From Marinococcus halophilus (lineage in GTDB: Bacteria; Bacillota; Bacilli; Bacillales; Marinococcaceae): 64,000 nt of DNA. The DNA is taken from NCBI RefSeq assembly GCF_002265875.1, contig NZ_NPFA01000001.1:1-64000 (forward strand), written 5' to 3'. A program made the translations under genes and the position numbers. The number at the start of each line of letters is the position of its first letter. Position 1 is the stretch's first letter. Shown one piece after another: positions 8,096-16,758 of this stretch. The notes beneath the pieces are model-generated. The model was not told where the DNA came from. It made no database searches and saw nothing but the letters and a program-made list of their open reading frames with translations.

Positions 8096-8452
8096 TTACC
8101 CCTCCAATTCCTGTTGAAGTTTCTCAAGTCCCTGCTCAAGATCTAGCGCTGTTGGTACTTCTTCGAGCATAATGCCCATATCTATCAGAGTAATCGCTAC
8201 TGCCGGCTGAATCCCCGTCAAAACGACTTTCGCTCCCATTAAGTTGGACATTTCCACGACATCGCCCAGCACTTTAGCGATAAATGAGTCGATCATATCC
8301 ACAGAGGTCAAATCAATTACTACCCCTGTAGAGCCTTCTTCATGGATTTTGCTTAACAGATCTTCCTGAAATTGAAGAGCCGTTTGATCATCTAAATCTA
8401 CCTGCACTGAAATTAATAAATAGTGACTTAGTTTTAAGATTGGAATCCGCAT
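8096..8452 (-). CDS. rsbS: RsbS, stressosome STAS protein
   Basis: 118 residues, a single STAS domain. The phosphorylation segment is '[18 protein letters not shown]' (Ser of MIDSF), the RsbT target in the family. The ATG at 8452 is chosen because GGAGGG stands about nine bases before it and homologues begin MRIPI/MRHPKIPI; a start at 8479 would overlap rsbRA. It makes the scaffold of the 1.8-MDa stressosome with RsbR proteins. Confidence 0.95.
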   Translation of the reverse strand: MRIPILKLSHYLLISVQVDLDDQTALQFQEDLLSKIHEEGSTGVVIDLTSVDMIDSFIAKVLGDVVEMSNLMGAKVVLTGIQPAVAITLIDMGIMLEEVPTALDLEQGLEKLQQELEG

Positions 8453-8456
8453 CGTC

Positions 8457-9302
8457 TTATGCCCTCCATTCTGCTCCATGCTCTATTCGGACCATTTTGC
8501 GCTGCGTTAATTCAAGCGCTGATTCAATACCCTTGCGCAGGCTGCTCTTTGTCGGAAAGGTACTCAGGTCAATGCCCAGGTTTACAATTGTCTGGGCAAT
8601 CTCCGGACGAATACCGACCAAAATACACTCCGCTCCTACCAGCCTTACCGCTTTAGAGGCTTGAATAATATGGTTTGCTACCATCGTATCCACTACCGGC
8701 ACGCCGGTTATATCAATCAAAACCACCTGGGAACGATGCTGAATAATCCCGTCGAGCAAATTCTCCATAATGAGCTTTGCCCGCTCGGTGTCAATCGCTC
8801 CTATCAAAGGCATGACACTAACTTTTTCGAAGACAGGAATAAGAGGAGCAGAAAGTTCATTTAAAGCCATCTGCTGCAGTTCAAGTGTTTTCACCCATGA
8901 ATCGGAATAATCATCAACCAGCTGGTTCACGATCGCATCCACCCATTCTTCCACTTCTACAATCAAGTTCATGCTGTCTTCTTCTGCGTTATTAATATAT
9001 GGAACAATGTAAGCTGTAACGATGCGCCGGAACGCCTGCATCCCCTGCGTAAAATAACTCAATGGCCAATCGGTCTGGATAAGCCGCTCCGCAAAATGCT
9101 TAATCTTGCCCTCGGCTTCCGACCGCTCTAAACGGACTGAGCTGTACAGCACATCAATAAATTCTTCGTTGTTTGTGAATACTAAATCATCAGGAAGGGA
9201 GTTTTTAAAATACTCTTCCTGGACCCGGGCCATCTCTTTTTTCCAATTGGAGACCAGCTGTTCCTGATGGTCATTGATGGCCTGCACTACAGATGAATGC
9301 AT
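8457..9302 (-). CDS. rsbRA: RsbRA, stressosome sensor protein
   Basis: 281 residues. The N-terminal ~150 are the non-haem globin-like sensor domain; the C-terminal STAS domain contains '[20 protein letters not shown]' (near 203), whose Thr corresponds to an RsbT phosphorylation site. Start ATG 9302 follows GGAGG; the further upstream in-frame ATG would leave that ribosome-binding site inside the gene. It is the first gene of the stressosome-SigB operon, and the only RsbR paralogue in the window. Confidence 0.95.
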   Translation of the reverse strand: MHSSVVQAINDHQEQLVSNWKKEMARVQEEYFKNSLPDDLVFTNNEEFIDVLYSSVRLERSEAEGKIKHFAERLIQTDWPLSYFTQGMQAFRRIVTAYIVPYINNAEEDSMNLIVEVEEWVDAIVNQLVDDYSDSWVKTLELQQMALNELSAPLIPVFEKVSVMPLIGAIDTERAKLIMENLLDGIIQHRSQVVLIDITGVPVVDTMVANHIIQASKAVRLVGAECILVGIRPEIAQTIVNLGIDLSTFPTKSSLRKGIESALELTQRKMVRIEHGAEWRA

Positions 9303-9379
9303 CGTAAATTCCTCCATCTAGTCTGTCCATTTTCCGTTTTATAGGCGGGGTATGTTATATATATTACTGCCCGGACTGG

Positions 9380-9408
9380 TGCATACTTTGTATTGTGACG
9401 CTTGTTAA
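9380..9408 (-). promoter_or_regulatory. Candidate SigA promoter of the rsbRA-sigB operon
   Basis: Minus strand: TTAACA (9403-9408), 17 bp, TATGCA (9380-9385), about 78 bp upstream of the rsbRA start. The match is moderate. The region from here to 9520 is AT-rich and holds no ORF. Confidence 0.45.
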
Positions 9409-9520
9409 GGATACACCTGTACACTATCATACTCTATTTAGTATTATTCCATGTATAGTACTTTAGCGCAAACAATTATAGCTACATTCATATATACTCC
9501 TGAAGAAACTTTATTACAAT

Positions 9521-9563
9521 AAAAAAGCTGCCCGCCTTTCACAGACAGGCAAGCAGCTTTTTA
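9521..9563 (-). terminator. Terminator directly behind the EndoAI-type antitoxin
   Basis: AAAAAGCTGC...GCAGCTTTTT with inner GCCT/AGGC arms, T-rich on both sides, so it can work in either direction. It separates the antitoxin from rsbRA and leaves no room for a toxin gene between them. Confidence 0.8.
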
Positions 9564-9605
9564 TTAATTTTTGTTTCTTAAAAAAGAAATATAATTTCGA
9601 GTGTT

Positions 9606-9893
9606 TTAGATTCCGCTAAGCAACCGGCGATTCAAAGAGTGATCCACTTCTGTTTCTGCCTGAAATGATTCAGCAGCAATATTTAAATTGATACTGCTCA
9701 TTTCTTCGTACCCTTGCTTCATCGCTTCTTGAAACTCCAGACGTTGGCGTTCTTTTAGATACATCTCCGTAGCTTGATGAATAAACTCGTTGCGGTTTGA
9801 GCTCTGCTGCCCCTCTTCAATCATTCCATCAAGTTCGTCAAGAAGATAGTCAGGCAGGCTGACCTTAATCTGCTTAGTGCTTTTCTGATGCAC
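9606..9893 (-). CDS. ndoAI: EndoAI/MazE-type antitoxin, no toxin gene next to it
   Basis: About 95 residues. The N-terminal half 'IKVSLPDYLLDELDGMIEEG' is a ribbon-helix-helix DNA-binding domain with 'SNRNEFIHQATEMYLKERQ' as the second helix; the C-terminal tail 'EEMSSINLNIAAES' matches the toxin-binding tail of B. subtilis EndoAI. GTG 9893 is the preferred start, eight bases after GGAGG; an earlier GTG at 9902 overlaps that site. In B. subtilis the order is alr-ndoAI-ndoA-rsbRA; here ndoA is absent and a terminator follows. It may be solitary, or regulate a toxin elsewhere. Confidence 0.85.
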   Translation of the reverse strand: MHQKSTKQIKVSLPDYLLDELDGMIEEGQQSSNRNEFIHQATEMYLKERQRLEFQEAMKQGYEEMSSINLNIAAESFQAETEVDHSLNRRLLSGI

Positions 9894-9998
9894 TCCACAC
9901 ACCTCCAGGTTGACCCTTTTAGATTACCATCCCTTAATCATTACTTAACTCATCATAGCATTTCTATATGCTGTTTGCAAAGCGCGTTTTTTATAAAA

Positions 9999-11150
9999 TC
10001 AAGCTCCGGGCCTGTTATCAGGAGGATATACCCGGGGGACACGTTTACTGATGATGCAGGGAACTTCGTATGTAATGGTACCGAGACGACTGGCTACTTC
10101 CGTGACGCTGATCGTTTCCTCTCTCTGACTGCCAATCAGCGTTACTTCCGTATCCACTGGAACTTCATGCGGCAGCCGTACCATCATCTGATCCATGCAG
10201 ATACGGCCGACAATAGGCACGCGGTATCCATCTACCAGTACCTCGCCTTGATTTTCAGCATGCGCCCGTAGCCAGCCATCGGCATAACCGATAGGCACCG
10301 TGCCAATCCATTCATTTTCCACGGAGGTATAGGTTGCCCCATAGCTGATACTTGTGCCCGGCGGCACTTCTTTCACCTGAGTCAGGCGGCTGTGAAGTGT
10401 GAATGCTTCTTTAAGCGTAAAAGGAAGATGTTCAGTAATGTTCTCCGCTGGGGTCAATCCATACATGGAAATACCGAAGCGTATCATGTTAAAGCAATGC
10501 TCGGGAAAACGCATAGCTGCCGCACTGTTGCCACAATGAATCAGCCTGGGAGAACGTCCAAGATGCTGTACCAGGTCGACGACCCGGGAAAATCGGGCGT
10601 ACTGCTGTTCAAAATAAGTGGTTTCGAGCTCATCAGCAGTAGCAAAATGCGTATACATCCCCTCCAGCTCTACAGAAGGATTCTGGGCTGCAGCGTCCAG
10701 AAAAGAAGCAATTTCGCTATCTTCCCTCAATCCTAAACGTCCCATGCCAGTATCCACCTTCATATGAATTAAAAGCGATTCCCCGGAAGCATACTTGGAA
10801 GCTTCTTTAAGCCACTCTTCCTGAAAGACCGTGAGCCGGATACCATTGCGGGCAGCCACTGGGGCATCCTGCGGACGCGTTCTTCCGAGTACGAGAATCG
10901 GCAGCTCTATACCAGCCTCCCGCAGTTCGAGTGCTTCTTCGAGAAGGGCTACGCCAAAATAAGAAGCCCCTGCCTCTGCTGCGGCCAAAGCGGTCGCTGC
11001 TGCGCCGTGCCCGTATCCATCTGCTTTAACTACGGCCATTACGGCTACGTCCACTGCATGGAGCTTCCGTATTTCACGGACGTTGTATTTAATATTTTCT
11101 GTATTAATCTCTGCCCAAGTATCCCGGTAGGATTCGCTGGAAAAAGCCAT
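9999..11150 (-). CDS. alr: Alanine racemase
   Basis: 383 residues, fold type III PLP enzyme making D-alanine for peptidoglycan. The PLP lysine lies in 'VVKADGYGHGA' (near 42); 'MKVDTGMGRLGL' (near 130) and the second catalytic region 'ISYGATYTS' and 'GRICMDQMMV' (near 315) are present. It starts 18 bp after nnr and is followed, after about 105 bp, by the antitoxin gene, the conserved bacillus order. Confidence 0.96.
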   Translation of the reverse strand: MAFSSESYRDTWAEINTENIKYNVREIRKLHAVDVAVMAVVKADGYGHGAAATALAAAEAGASYFGVALLEEALELREAGIELPILVLGRTRPQDAPVAARNGIRLTVFQEEWLKEASKYASGESLLIHMKVDTGMGRLGLREDSEIASFLDAAAQNPSVELEGMYTHFATADELETTYFEQQYARFSRVVDLVQHLGRSPRLIHCGNSAAAMRFPEHCFNMIRFGISMYGLTPAENITEHLPFTLKEAFTLHSRLTQVKEVPPGTSISYGATYTSVENEWIGTVPIGYADGWLRAHAENQGEVLVDGYRVPIVGRICMDQMMVRLPHEVPVDTEVTLIGSQREETISVTEVASRLGTITYEVPCIISKRVPRVYPPDNRPGA

Positions 11151-11168
11151 GATGATTCCTCTTTTCTA

Positions 11169-12707
11169 TCATTTCTTTTGTGACTGGATGAAAGCAATTG
11201 CTTTCGGCAGATAATCGATCAAATTGGATGCAGTAAAAGAATAATCCGATGCCCCTTCTGCTGTCGCCATTTCTGCAGCTAAACCGTGAATATAAACTGC
11301 ATTACAGACGCCCTGTTCCACCGTGGGGGCCTGAAGCATCATAGCAAGCACAATTCCGGTCAGTGCATCGCCAGAGCCTCCCTTGGCAAGAGCACTACTG
11401 CCACTCGTACTCACGTATTGTCTGCCTTCAGGTGTAGTAATAATCGTATTTGGCCCTTTAAGCACGACGTAGCAGCCAAATTCACGTGCGTAATTGCGCG
11501 AAACTGTAAACCGCTCCGCATTGATTTCTTTTGGGGAAAGGCCAGTCAGCCGGCCCATTTCACCGGGGTGGGGCGTCAAAATCAACGGAGACTCTCTGTT
11601 GGTCATTTCCTCTTCAAGCTCCGGGAGAAAATAAAGACCGTCTGCATCTAGTACAAGCGGGATTTGTGTCTCAGTCAACAGCCTTCTCGTTAATACTTTT
11701 GTGCTGTCCGTCCTTCCCAGCCCTGAACCGGCTGCAACGCCGTCCATGCTGGCCCACGGGAATGGGGTATGCTGCAGGTCAGCCACCTGCCCGTTTTTCG
11801 TTTCAGCCAGCGGAAAATATGTTGCCTCGAGCACGTGAGAAGCGACCGCTGTCAACGCAGACTCCGGTACACTGGTGGTCAGAAGCCCGATACCCGAACG
11901 CAGGCAGGCATTCGAAGCGATGGCCGGCGCGCCGGGCATATTATAAGCCCCTGCTATAAGCAGCCCTTTGCCGTTATCGCCCTTATGGGACTCCTGCGTC
12001 CGTTCCGGCAAACTTTTAGCTGCGTCGCCTGCCTCCCACGTCTGTCTTTTCTGGTTCAATGTTTCCCATGAGATTCTCGGCACGCCTATCGACACAGTCC
12101 GGATCTCTCCGTAATAATGCCTCGCCGGATACAGGTACGTGCTCAACGTAGGAGCTTCAAGAACTACCGTGGTATCTGCCATTACAGCTGTTTCGGGCAA
12201 TTCTTCCTCATTTGCCGGCACGCCGGTAGGAATATCCACCGCTGTAACTGGTGCTTTTACGCTGTTCAGCCATCTGGCTGTAGAATAAAAAGGCTCCTTC
12301 AGCTCTCCATGAATTCCCGTACCGAGCATGGCATCAATATAAATGACCCCTTCTTCCGGCGAATCTGGTTCAGGGATGCCGGTACCTGCCGTCATCGGAA
12401 GACCACAGGCACAGTATAAATTTTTATGGTACAGTGCGCCTCCAGAAAGGGCGTCCTCTGCGGCCAGCAAATACACGCTGACGTTCCAGCCAAGGGACGA
12501 AAGATTTCTCCCGATAACGAAGCCATCACCACCGTTGTTTCCCTTCCCGGCAAAAATAACGGCCGTATGCGCTTCAGAGTGCATCTTATGAATCTCATCT
12601 GCTGCTGCACGTCCAGCGTTTTCCATTAATAGCTCTTCTTTCATTCCAATTGTTTCAATCGTGTATTGGTCGAGCTGCTGCATCTCTTTACTCGTTACGA
12701 TCTGCAT
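11169..12707 (-). CDS. nnr: Bifunctional NAD(P)H-hydrate epimerase / dehydratase (Nnr)
   Basis: 512 residues with both repair activities for hydrated NAD(P)H. The N-terminal epimerase (YjeF_N) has 'ENAGRAAADEI' and 'GKGNNGGDGFVIGR' (near 55) and 'DIPTGVPANE'. The C-terminal ADP-dependent dehydratase has 'ILTPHPGEMGRLTG' (near 400) and 'ALAKGGSGDALTGIVLAMML' (near 450). ATG 12707 follows AAAGGAG and gives the usual N-terminus; it overlaps the end of acpS by 20 bases. In B. subtilis a LolA-like lipoprotein gene (ydcC) lies in this neighbourhood; none is seen here. Confidence 0.95.
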   Translation of the reverse strand: MQIVTSKEMQQLDQYTIETIGMKEELLMENAGRAAADEIHKMHSEAHTAVIFAGKGNNGGDGFVIGRNLSSLGWNVSVYLLAAEDALSGGALYHKNLYCACGLPMTAGTGIPEPDSPEEGVIYIDAMLGTGIHGELKEPFYSTARWLNSVKAPVTAVDIPTGVPANEEELPETAVMADTTVVLEAPTLSTYLYPARHYYGEIRTVSIGVPRISWETLNQKRQTWEAGDAAKSLPERTQESHKGDNGKGLLIAGAYNMPGAPAIASNACLRSGIGLLTTSVPESALTAVASHVLEATYFPLAETKNGQVADLQHTPFPWASMDGVAAGSGLGRTDSTKVLTRRLLTETQIPLVLDADGLYFLPELEEEMTNRESPLILTPHPGEMGRLTGLSPKEINAERFTVSRNYAREFGCYVVLKGPNTIITTPEGRQYVSTSGSSALAKGGSGDALTGIVLAMMLQAPTVEQGVCNAVYIHGLAAEMATAEGASDYSFTASNLIDYLPKAIAFIQSQKK

Positions 12708-13071
12708 ATCCTTCACTCCTTTCTTCAATAATAACCTGTGCAACTGCACTGTCCCGCGAATGGCTGATGGATACGTGTATCGTATACGCTTCATAGCCCC
12801 TGCAGCGGAGCAGCGGCTCTCCTTTCTTTCCGTTACTCACCGTAATATCGTGAAATCCTGTCTCTGCAGAAATACCAGTTCCCGCTGCTTTGACAAATGC
12901 TTCCTTAGCGGCAAACCTTCCCGCTGTGAATGCTACCAGTCGTTTGCCGGAAAGCCGCTCGGAGGCTATTAATTCTTGCTCATTTAAAATTCGCGGCAAA
13001 AATTTTTTCTGTTTTAGAGAGCGTTCGATCCGCTCTAATTCAATAATGTCTATGCCGATTCCCTTAATCAT
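12688..13071 (-). CDS. acpS: Holo-[acyl-carrier-protein] synthase
   Basis: 127 residues of a 4'-phosphopantetheinyl transferase. 'GIGIDIIELERIERS' holds the first magnesium-binding Asp and 'GRFAAKEAFVKAAGTGI' (near 51) the second acid and catalytic lysine. It activates acyl carrier protein with CoA-derived phosphopantetheine. It is the first gene of the acpS-nnr-alr-antitoxin group and diverges from the rhomboid gene. Confidence 0.96.
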   Translation of the reverse strand: MIKGIGIDIIELERIERSLKQKKFLPRILNEQELIASERLSGKRLVAFTAGRFAAKEAFVKAAGTGISAETGFHDITVSNGKKGEPLLRCRGYEAYTIHVSISHSRDSAVAQVIIEERSEGYADRNE

Positions 13072-13185
13072 ACACTTCCCCTTCCCGCAACGCTTTTCGT
13101 GTATTCCTTTATTTATTCGTGCTACACTGGCCGTATATACTTATACACCTTGGTATACCCGTTACCAGAAAGGGGATTAACCCAC

Positions 13186-13968
13186 TTGTTTATCCGCCAT
13201 GAGACTTTTTCTACTTTTTTAAGGCGCTACCCTGTAATCTCTATTATACTGGTGATCCATCTGCTGTTATTTTGCTGGGTGAATCTTTCTGCCCTGACAA
13301 ACGGCCTTATTCCTTTCGGAGAAGTGATTTATTATTTGATGGTAGGCAACAACTTCGCTATTCAGAGCGGAGAGTACTGGCGTCTTCTTACTCCGGTGTT
13401 TTTACATACGTCATTCGGTCATGTGATTTTCAACTCTTTTGCCCTGCTGCTTTTCGGGCCGCCTCTCGAATTCATGCTCGGCCGCCTCAAATTTCTGGCA
13501 TTTTACTTAACAGCCGGGGTCATTGGAAATATTGCCACGCTGTTTTTTGGCGGGCTCTATTTGTCACACCTTGGTGCCTCGGGCGCCATTTACGGACTGT
13601 TTGGTGCGTATGTATTTATTATGATGAACCGCCGGCACCTAATTGACCCTTCAAGTGCCCAGATAGTTGTTGTCCTGCTTGTGATAGGCATGGTGTTCAC
13701 TCTGTTAAATTCCGGGGTCAACATATGGGCGCACTTGTTTGGATTTGTTGCCGGGTTCGGGCTGATCCCTCTCTTTTTAAAAAACGTTGTTCCTTTTTAT
13801 TTTTCTCACGGCTACGGGCCTTCTTCCGATATACGCAGGCCGCGACGGAAGATCCGGGCAGTAACTGCCCAGAAAGCAGGGAAACGGATTGCCCTGATTA
13901 TCGCCTACATTATAGTAGGAGCCGTATTTCTTCGTGTGCTTCAGCTCGTCATCACAGCTTTGATGTAG
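13186..13968 (+). CDS. Rhomboid-family intramembrane serine protease
   Basis: 260 residues. Six predicted membrane segments carry the catalytic serine in 'LGASGAIYGLFGAYVF' (GASGA, near 138) and the histidine in 'NIWAHLFGFVAGF' (near 183). TTG 13186 is favoured: AAAGGGG stands ten bases before it and the product then begins like B. subtilis YdcA (MFIR...). The position divergent from acpS is also that of ydcA. Substrates are unknown. The C-terminus has a basic cytoplasmic loop 'RRPRRKIRAVTAQK' before a last helix. A repeat array starts three bases after the stop codon. Confidence 0.9.
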   Translation: MFIRHETFSTFLRRYPVISIILVIHLLLFCWVNLSALTNGLIPFGEVIYYLMVGNNFAIQSGEYWRLLTPVFLHTSFGHVIFNSFALLLFGPPLEFMLGRLKFLAFYLTAGVIGNIATLFFGGLYLSHLGASGAIYGLFGAYVFIMMNRRHLIDPSSAQIVVVLLVIGMVFTLLNSGVNIWAHLFGFVAGFGLIPLFLKNVVPFYFSHGYGPSSDIRRPRRKIRAVTAQKAGKRIALIIAYIIVGAVFLRVLQLVITALM

Positions 13969-13971
13969 AAA

Positions 13972-14246
13972 GAAAAGCGGAAATGCCCTGGTAGCCGCGA
14001 AGGGTACTTCCCGGCCGCGCAGAGCAGCCTGCTGCTCGAAGTCGGACGGAAAGTAATCCCGAGAGGGGGGCATTGGAGCTGGACAAGAAGAAAAGCGGAA
14101 GAGGCTGAACAGTGACACGGGATCTGGAAGCTCTTTTGACAAGTGGCTCTTTCACTTGAAAAGAAGAGCTGAAGAGACCTGCCGTCACTGGCTTCTGAAG
14201 CTGGACATAGAAAAGCAGAAGAAGCCGAACAGTAACGCGGGAAACC
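13972..14246 (+). repeat. Repeat array A: two full GAAAAGCG...AGCTGGACA units and a truncated third
   Basis: Unit A1 is 13972-14085, A2 14090-14207, and A3 starts at 14210 and fades after ~37 bp. Each starts GAAAAGCG or GAAAAGCA and the full units end AGCTGGACA. A1 has outer arms ATGCCC/GGGCAT; A2 has GGCTGAACAGTGAC against GTCACTGGCTTC and an inner stem AGCTCTTTTGACAAGTG/CACTTGAAAAGAAGAGCT. A1 is the same subtype as B3, and A2 as B2, in the array at 21596. It follows the rhomboid stop codon by three bases and fills most of the 354-bp gap. Confidence 0.85.
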
Positions 14247-14283
14247 ATATTTCCACCTATGTATCAGCGCCTGCGCCAGATAG

Positions 14284-14320
14284 AAAAGAGGCCCTTCCCG
14301 CAGTGAAGTGGCCTCTTTTT
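14284..14320 (-). terminator. Terminator of the CstR-like gene
   Basis: AAAAGAGGCC and GGCCTCTTTTT form the stem, with CTTC/GAAG continuing inside. It ends two bases from the stop codon and is near-symmetrical, so it may also stop transcripts leaving the rhomboid gene and repeat array A. Confidence 0.8.
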
Positions 14321-14322
14321 CG

Positions 14323-14583
14323 TCACCTGCTCTTTACGAGCAGATTGATGGCTTCCTGTACAGATTCGTTCGTGTCTTCTCCACGTTCCATTTGCTCCCG
14401 CATGCACTGTTCCAGGTTTTCACTGACGATTACACCGATCGCACGATCCATCGCTGAACGTGCCGCTGACATCTGCCCTACAGTGCTCCGGCAGTCTTCG
14501 CCCTCTTCCATCATCCGAAGGACACCCCGCACCTGCCCTTCAACGCGGCGAAGTCTATTTTTAATATTTGAATCATATTCCAT
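14323..14583 (-). CDS. CsoR-family repressor of the persulfide-sensing (CstR) type
   Basis: 86 residues, all-helical CsoR fold. It has the two family cysteines ('EGEDCRSTV' near 31 and 'ENLEQCMRE' near 60) but lacks the His that precedes the second Cys in copper-sensing CsoR (HHC there, EQC here). This Cys-Cys pattern without His and the C-terminal 'EAINLLVKS' match Staphylococcus aureus CstR, which senses persulfides through a Cys-Cys polysulfide bridge. No rhodanese, persulfide dioxygenase or TauE-type exporter lies nearby, so its target operon must be elsewhere. The family call is firm; the ligand is inferred. Confidence 0.8.
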   Translation of the reverse strand: MEYDSNIKNRLRRVEGQVRGVLRMMEEGEDCRSTVGQMSAARSAMDRAIGVIVSENLEQCMREQMERGEDTNESVQEAINLLVKSR

Positions 14584-14674
14584 GATTTAAGCAGCCTCCA
14601 ATGTATTCAAAATATCCCTCGTCATTATACATGAAATAATTAGAAGTTTCCTATACCTTATAACAAATTTAGAG

Positions 14675-15928
14675 TCAGCCGGCTTTCCAATTCATCGTAT
14701 TAGGAGCCGAAGGAACTTCCCATCTCTGATTGAGCGGCACCTCCCCGATTGGTTCACTGCTCTCAGAAATAAACTCTATAGAATCATATCCAAAATCAGC
14801 AGCCGCAAGCCCAACCGCATCCATCATCGCCTGCTGTACTTCCGCAGACGTATCTTCAAGAGACCCTGCCAGGCTGATAGTGACTGATTCACCCTCCTCT
14901 TCTACATTCCCCACAGTAAGAGAAGCGGGAATGGGGGCCCTCACTTCGGAGATTTCAGGCCCTTCATTCATCTTTACCAGTGTTTCCTCCAGGGAAAGAA
15001 GAGAACCGTTCCCATTCGTCGTAGAAACGCCGGCCCCTTCACCGGTTACCAAGTAAGAGGATTCGTTTACATCATATAAATAGTAGCCGCGATTCTGCTC
15101 GATGTCCCCCGCCTCTATTTCTTCATCTTCATTGTCTTCAGTGGATATATTTGATACCGCTATACCTTCTTCTCCTAAATAACGGGCAAGCTCTTCAATA
15201 CCCCGCTCAATCTGGCCGGCTTCCACATTTGTAGTTTCAGAGGACACTGCTGCTTCGAGCCTGCCATTATCAGTATCTTTCCACGAAACTTTTTCTGTCA
15301 CCGCAGGCCCGAGCCCAAAGTCATTACCATCGATTTCTTCAGTAATGTAACTCAAAAGATTCTTCAGATCTGTTTCCGCCACAAACGTCAAAGGGACAAT
15401 GACTGACCCCTCCATACTTTCGAAAGGAATAGTTACAGCATTTACACCGCTGCTGCTTTCTTCCTTTGTAAGCGCCGATACATATCCGGCCGGCACTTCT
15501 CCGCTCTCCTCCGTGTTTTCCTGGATCTCTGGAGATCCTTCTTCTTCGGTGTTGCTTTCTGCAGGCACAGATTCTTCATCGCCGGTGCTGTCTGAAGCAT
15601 CTTCATCTGTATTTTCCGATTCCTGACGTTCGGTTGACTCTGAATCTCCAGTTTCATTCTCGTCTTCAGCGTTTTCTTCCTGAGAAGGGGAAGCTGTCTG
15701 ATTCGAAGTCCACCATATTCCCGGAACGATAAGTATCGCGAGTAAGAGGATTGCCGCCGAGGTGAAAACTGGAGCCGGCCATCGCCGGTGCGTGCGGTGT
15801 CTCTTTTTCGAATCCAGCCGATCCTGAATATTATGATAGATTTCATTTTTGGACCGTTTATCCTGCACCCGGGGCATTTGCTTTAATGAATGTTCAATCC
15901 GTTCCCTGGAACGATTATGCTTCTTCAA
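14675..15928 (-). CDS. rsiX: RsiX, membrane anti-sigma factor with GerMN-like outer domain
   Basis: 417 residues. Residues 1-47 are a basic cytoplasmic domain ('KQMPRVQDKRSKNEIYHNIQ') resembling RsiX of B. subtilis; one membrane helix follows at ~50-72 ('VFTSAAILLLAILIVPGIWW'), then ~75 residues dominated by Glu, Asp, Ser and Thr, and an extracellular region (~150-417) whose end ('LVKMNEGPEISEVRAPIPA', 'QAMMDAVGLAAADFGYDSIE') has GerMN-like features. The start overlaps the sigX stop (ATGA), typical of sigma/anti-sigma pairs. It presumably sequesters SigX until an envelope signal acts. Confidence 0.88.
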   Translation of the reverse strand: MKKHNRSRERIEHSLKQMPRVQDKRSKNEIYHNIQDRLDSKKRHRTHRRWPAPVFTSAAILLLAILIVPGIWWTSNQTASPSQEENAEDENETGDSESTERQESENTDEDASDSTGDEESVPAESNTEEEGSPEIQENTEESGEVPAGYVSALTKEESSSGVNAVTIPFESMEGSVIVPLTFVAETDLKNLLSYITEEIDGNDFGLGPAVTEKVSWKDTDNGRLEAAVSSETTNVEAGQIERGIEELARYLGEEGIAVSNISTEDNEDEEIEAGDIEQNRGYYLYDVNESSYLVTGEGAGVSTTNGNGSLLSLEETLVKMNEGPEISEVRAPIPASLTVGNVEEEGESVTISLAGSLEDTSAEVQQAMMDAVGLAAADFGYDSIEFISESSEPIGEVPLNQRWEVPSAPNTMNWKAG

Positions 15929-16464
15929 TCTCCTGCCCTCCTTTCTTCTAAGTTTTCCCTGTTTTCCATTAAGTCCTGTATCTTTTTCACGGCCCGGTGC
16001 TGTGTCGTTTTCACCTTACTTTCCGACCATCCGAGCACTTCGGCTGCTTCTTTGATCGAAAGCGATTCCACGTAACGAAGCATAAGCACCTGCCGCTGAT
16101 CCGCCGAGCATGCTTTCATGCATTCGTAAATTTCACGCACATCGTCTTTGGCAGTTAGAATTTCGTCTGGAAGCGGCGCCGGGTCCCGCATTTCTTCTTT
16201 TGACAGAGGGCCAAGCACGCCCAGCCATTTCCGCTTTTTTCTATTCTGCTTGCGGATCCAGTCTATGCCAACATGCCTGGCGATAGAATAAAGCCATGTT
16301 TTTTCACTGCTTTTACCTTCAAACGTATCAAAGGAATGCAGAACTTTAATATAAACTTCCTGGACCAGTTCTTCTGCCGTTTCACGATCCCGGACCATAT
16401 AAAATAAGTATTGGAAAAGGGAGTGATGATATTGTTCATATAGCCTTTCAAACTCATCATGCAT
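15925..16464 (-). CDS. sigX: ECF sigma factor SigX
   Basis: 179 residues of an ECF sigma factor. Region 2 'RDRETAEELVQEVYIKVLHS' with 'EKTWLYSIARHVGIDWIRKQ' and region 4 'LSIKEAAEVLGWSESKVKTT' closely follow B. subtilis SigX, which controls cell-surface modification and resistance to cationic peptides. The start at ATG 16464 has AAGGAAG eight bases before it; an alternative GTG at 16473 overlaps that site. An autoregulatory promoter lies just upstream. Confidence 0.92.
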   Translation of the reverse strand: MHDEFERLYEQYHHSLFQYLFYMVRDRETAEELVQEVYIKVLHSFDTFEGKSSEKTWLYSIARHVGIDWIRKQNRKKRKWLGVLGPLSKEEMRDPAPLPDEILTAKDDVREIYECMKACSADQRQVLMLRYVESLSIKEAAEVLGWSESKVKTTQHRAVKKIQDLMENRENLEERRAGD

Positions 16465-16485
16465 GATGAACACTTCCTTAATGTA

Positions 16486-16511
16486 GACGTTCCCTGTCTG
16501 TATTAGTTACA
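16486..16511 (-). promoter_or_regulatory. ECF (SigX-type) autoregulatory promoter
   Basis: Minus strand: TGTAAC (16506-16511), 16-bp spacer, CGTC (16486-16489). This is close to the SigX consensus (TGTAAC, ~17 bp, CGWC) and lies immediately before sigX-rsiX. The rest of the gap 16512-16750 is AT-rich with no other recognisable feature. Confidence 0.7.
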
Positions 16512-16758
16512 CCGGTAATTTTATTAATAGATAGTGGAAAAAGGGATTACGTTTCCACTCGTTTTCTTTTTATGTATATTCAAAATTTAATTCTTCTGCT
16601 GATACTTCATAAGATATTAGCAAAATACTTCGCACTATTATAGCATTTTCACGGCTTTTTCTGAAAAACTCTCTGATGCTGACGCATTCGGATTTAACAT
16701 TAGTAAAGTCCTGTTTATCTTCCATTAAAGGATTTGAATCTTTCTTTATTTCAAAACA

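Noticed and set aside
9318-9605. Hidden mazF/ndoA toxin gene
   Set aside because: No frame carries the MazF start (IKRGDVYFADL-like) or a usable ORF; a terminator occupies part of the gap.
14156-14590. Open frame of ~145 codons on the plus strand
   Set aside because: It covers repeat array A and the reverse strand of the CstR-like gene; the peptide is Arg/Ser-rich and has no family features.
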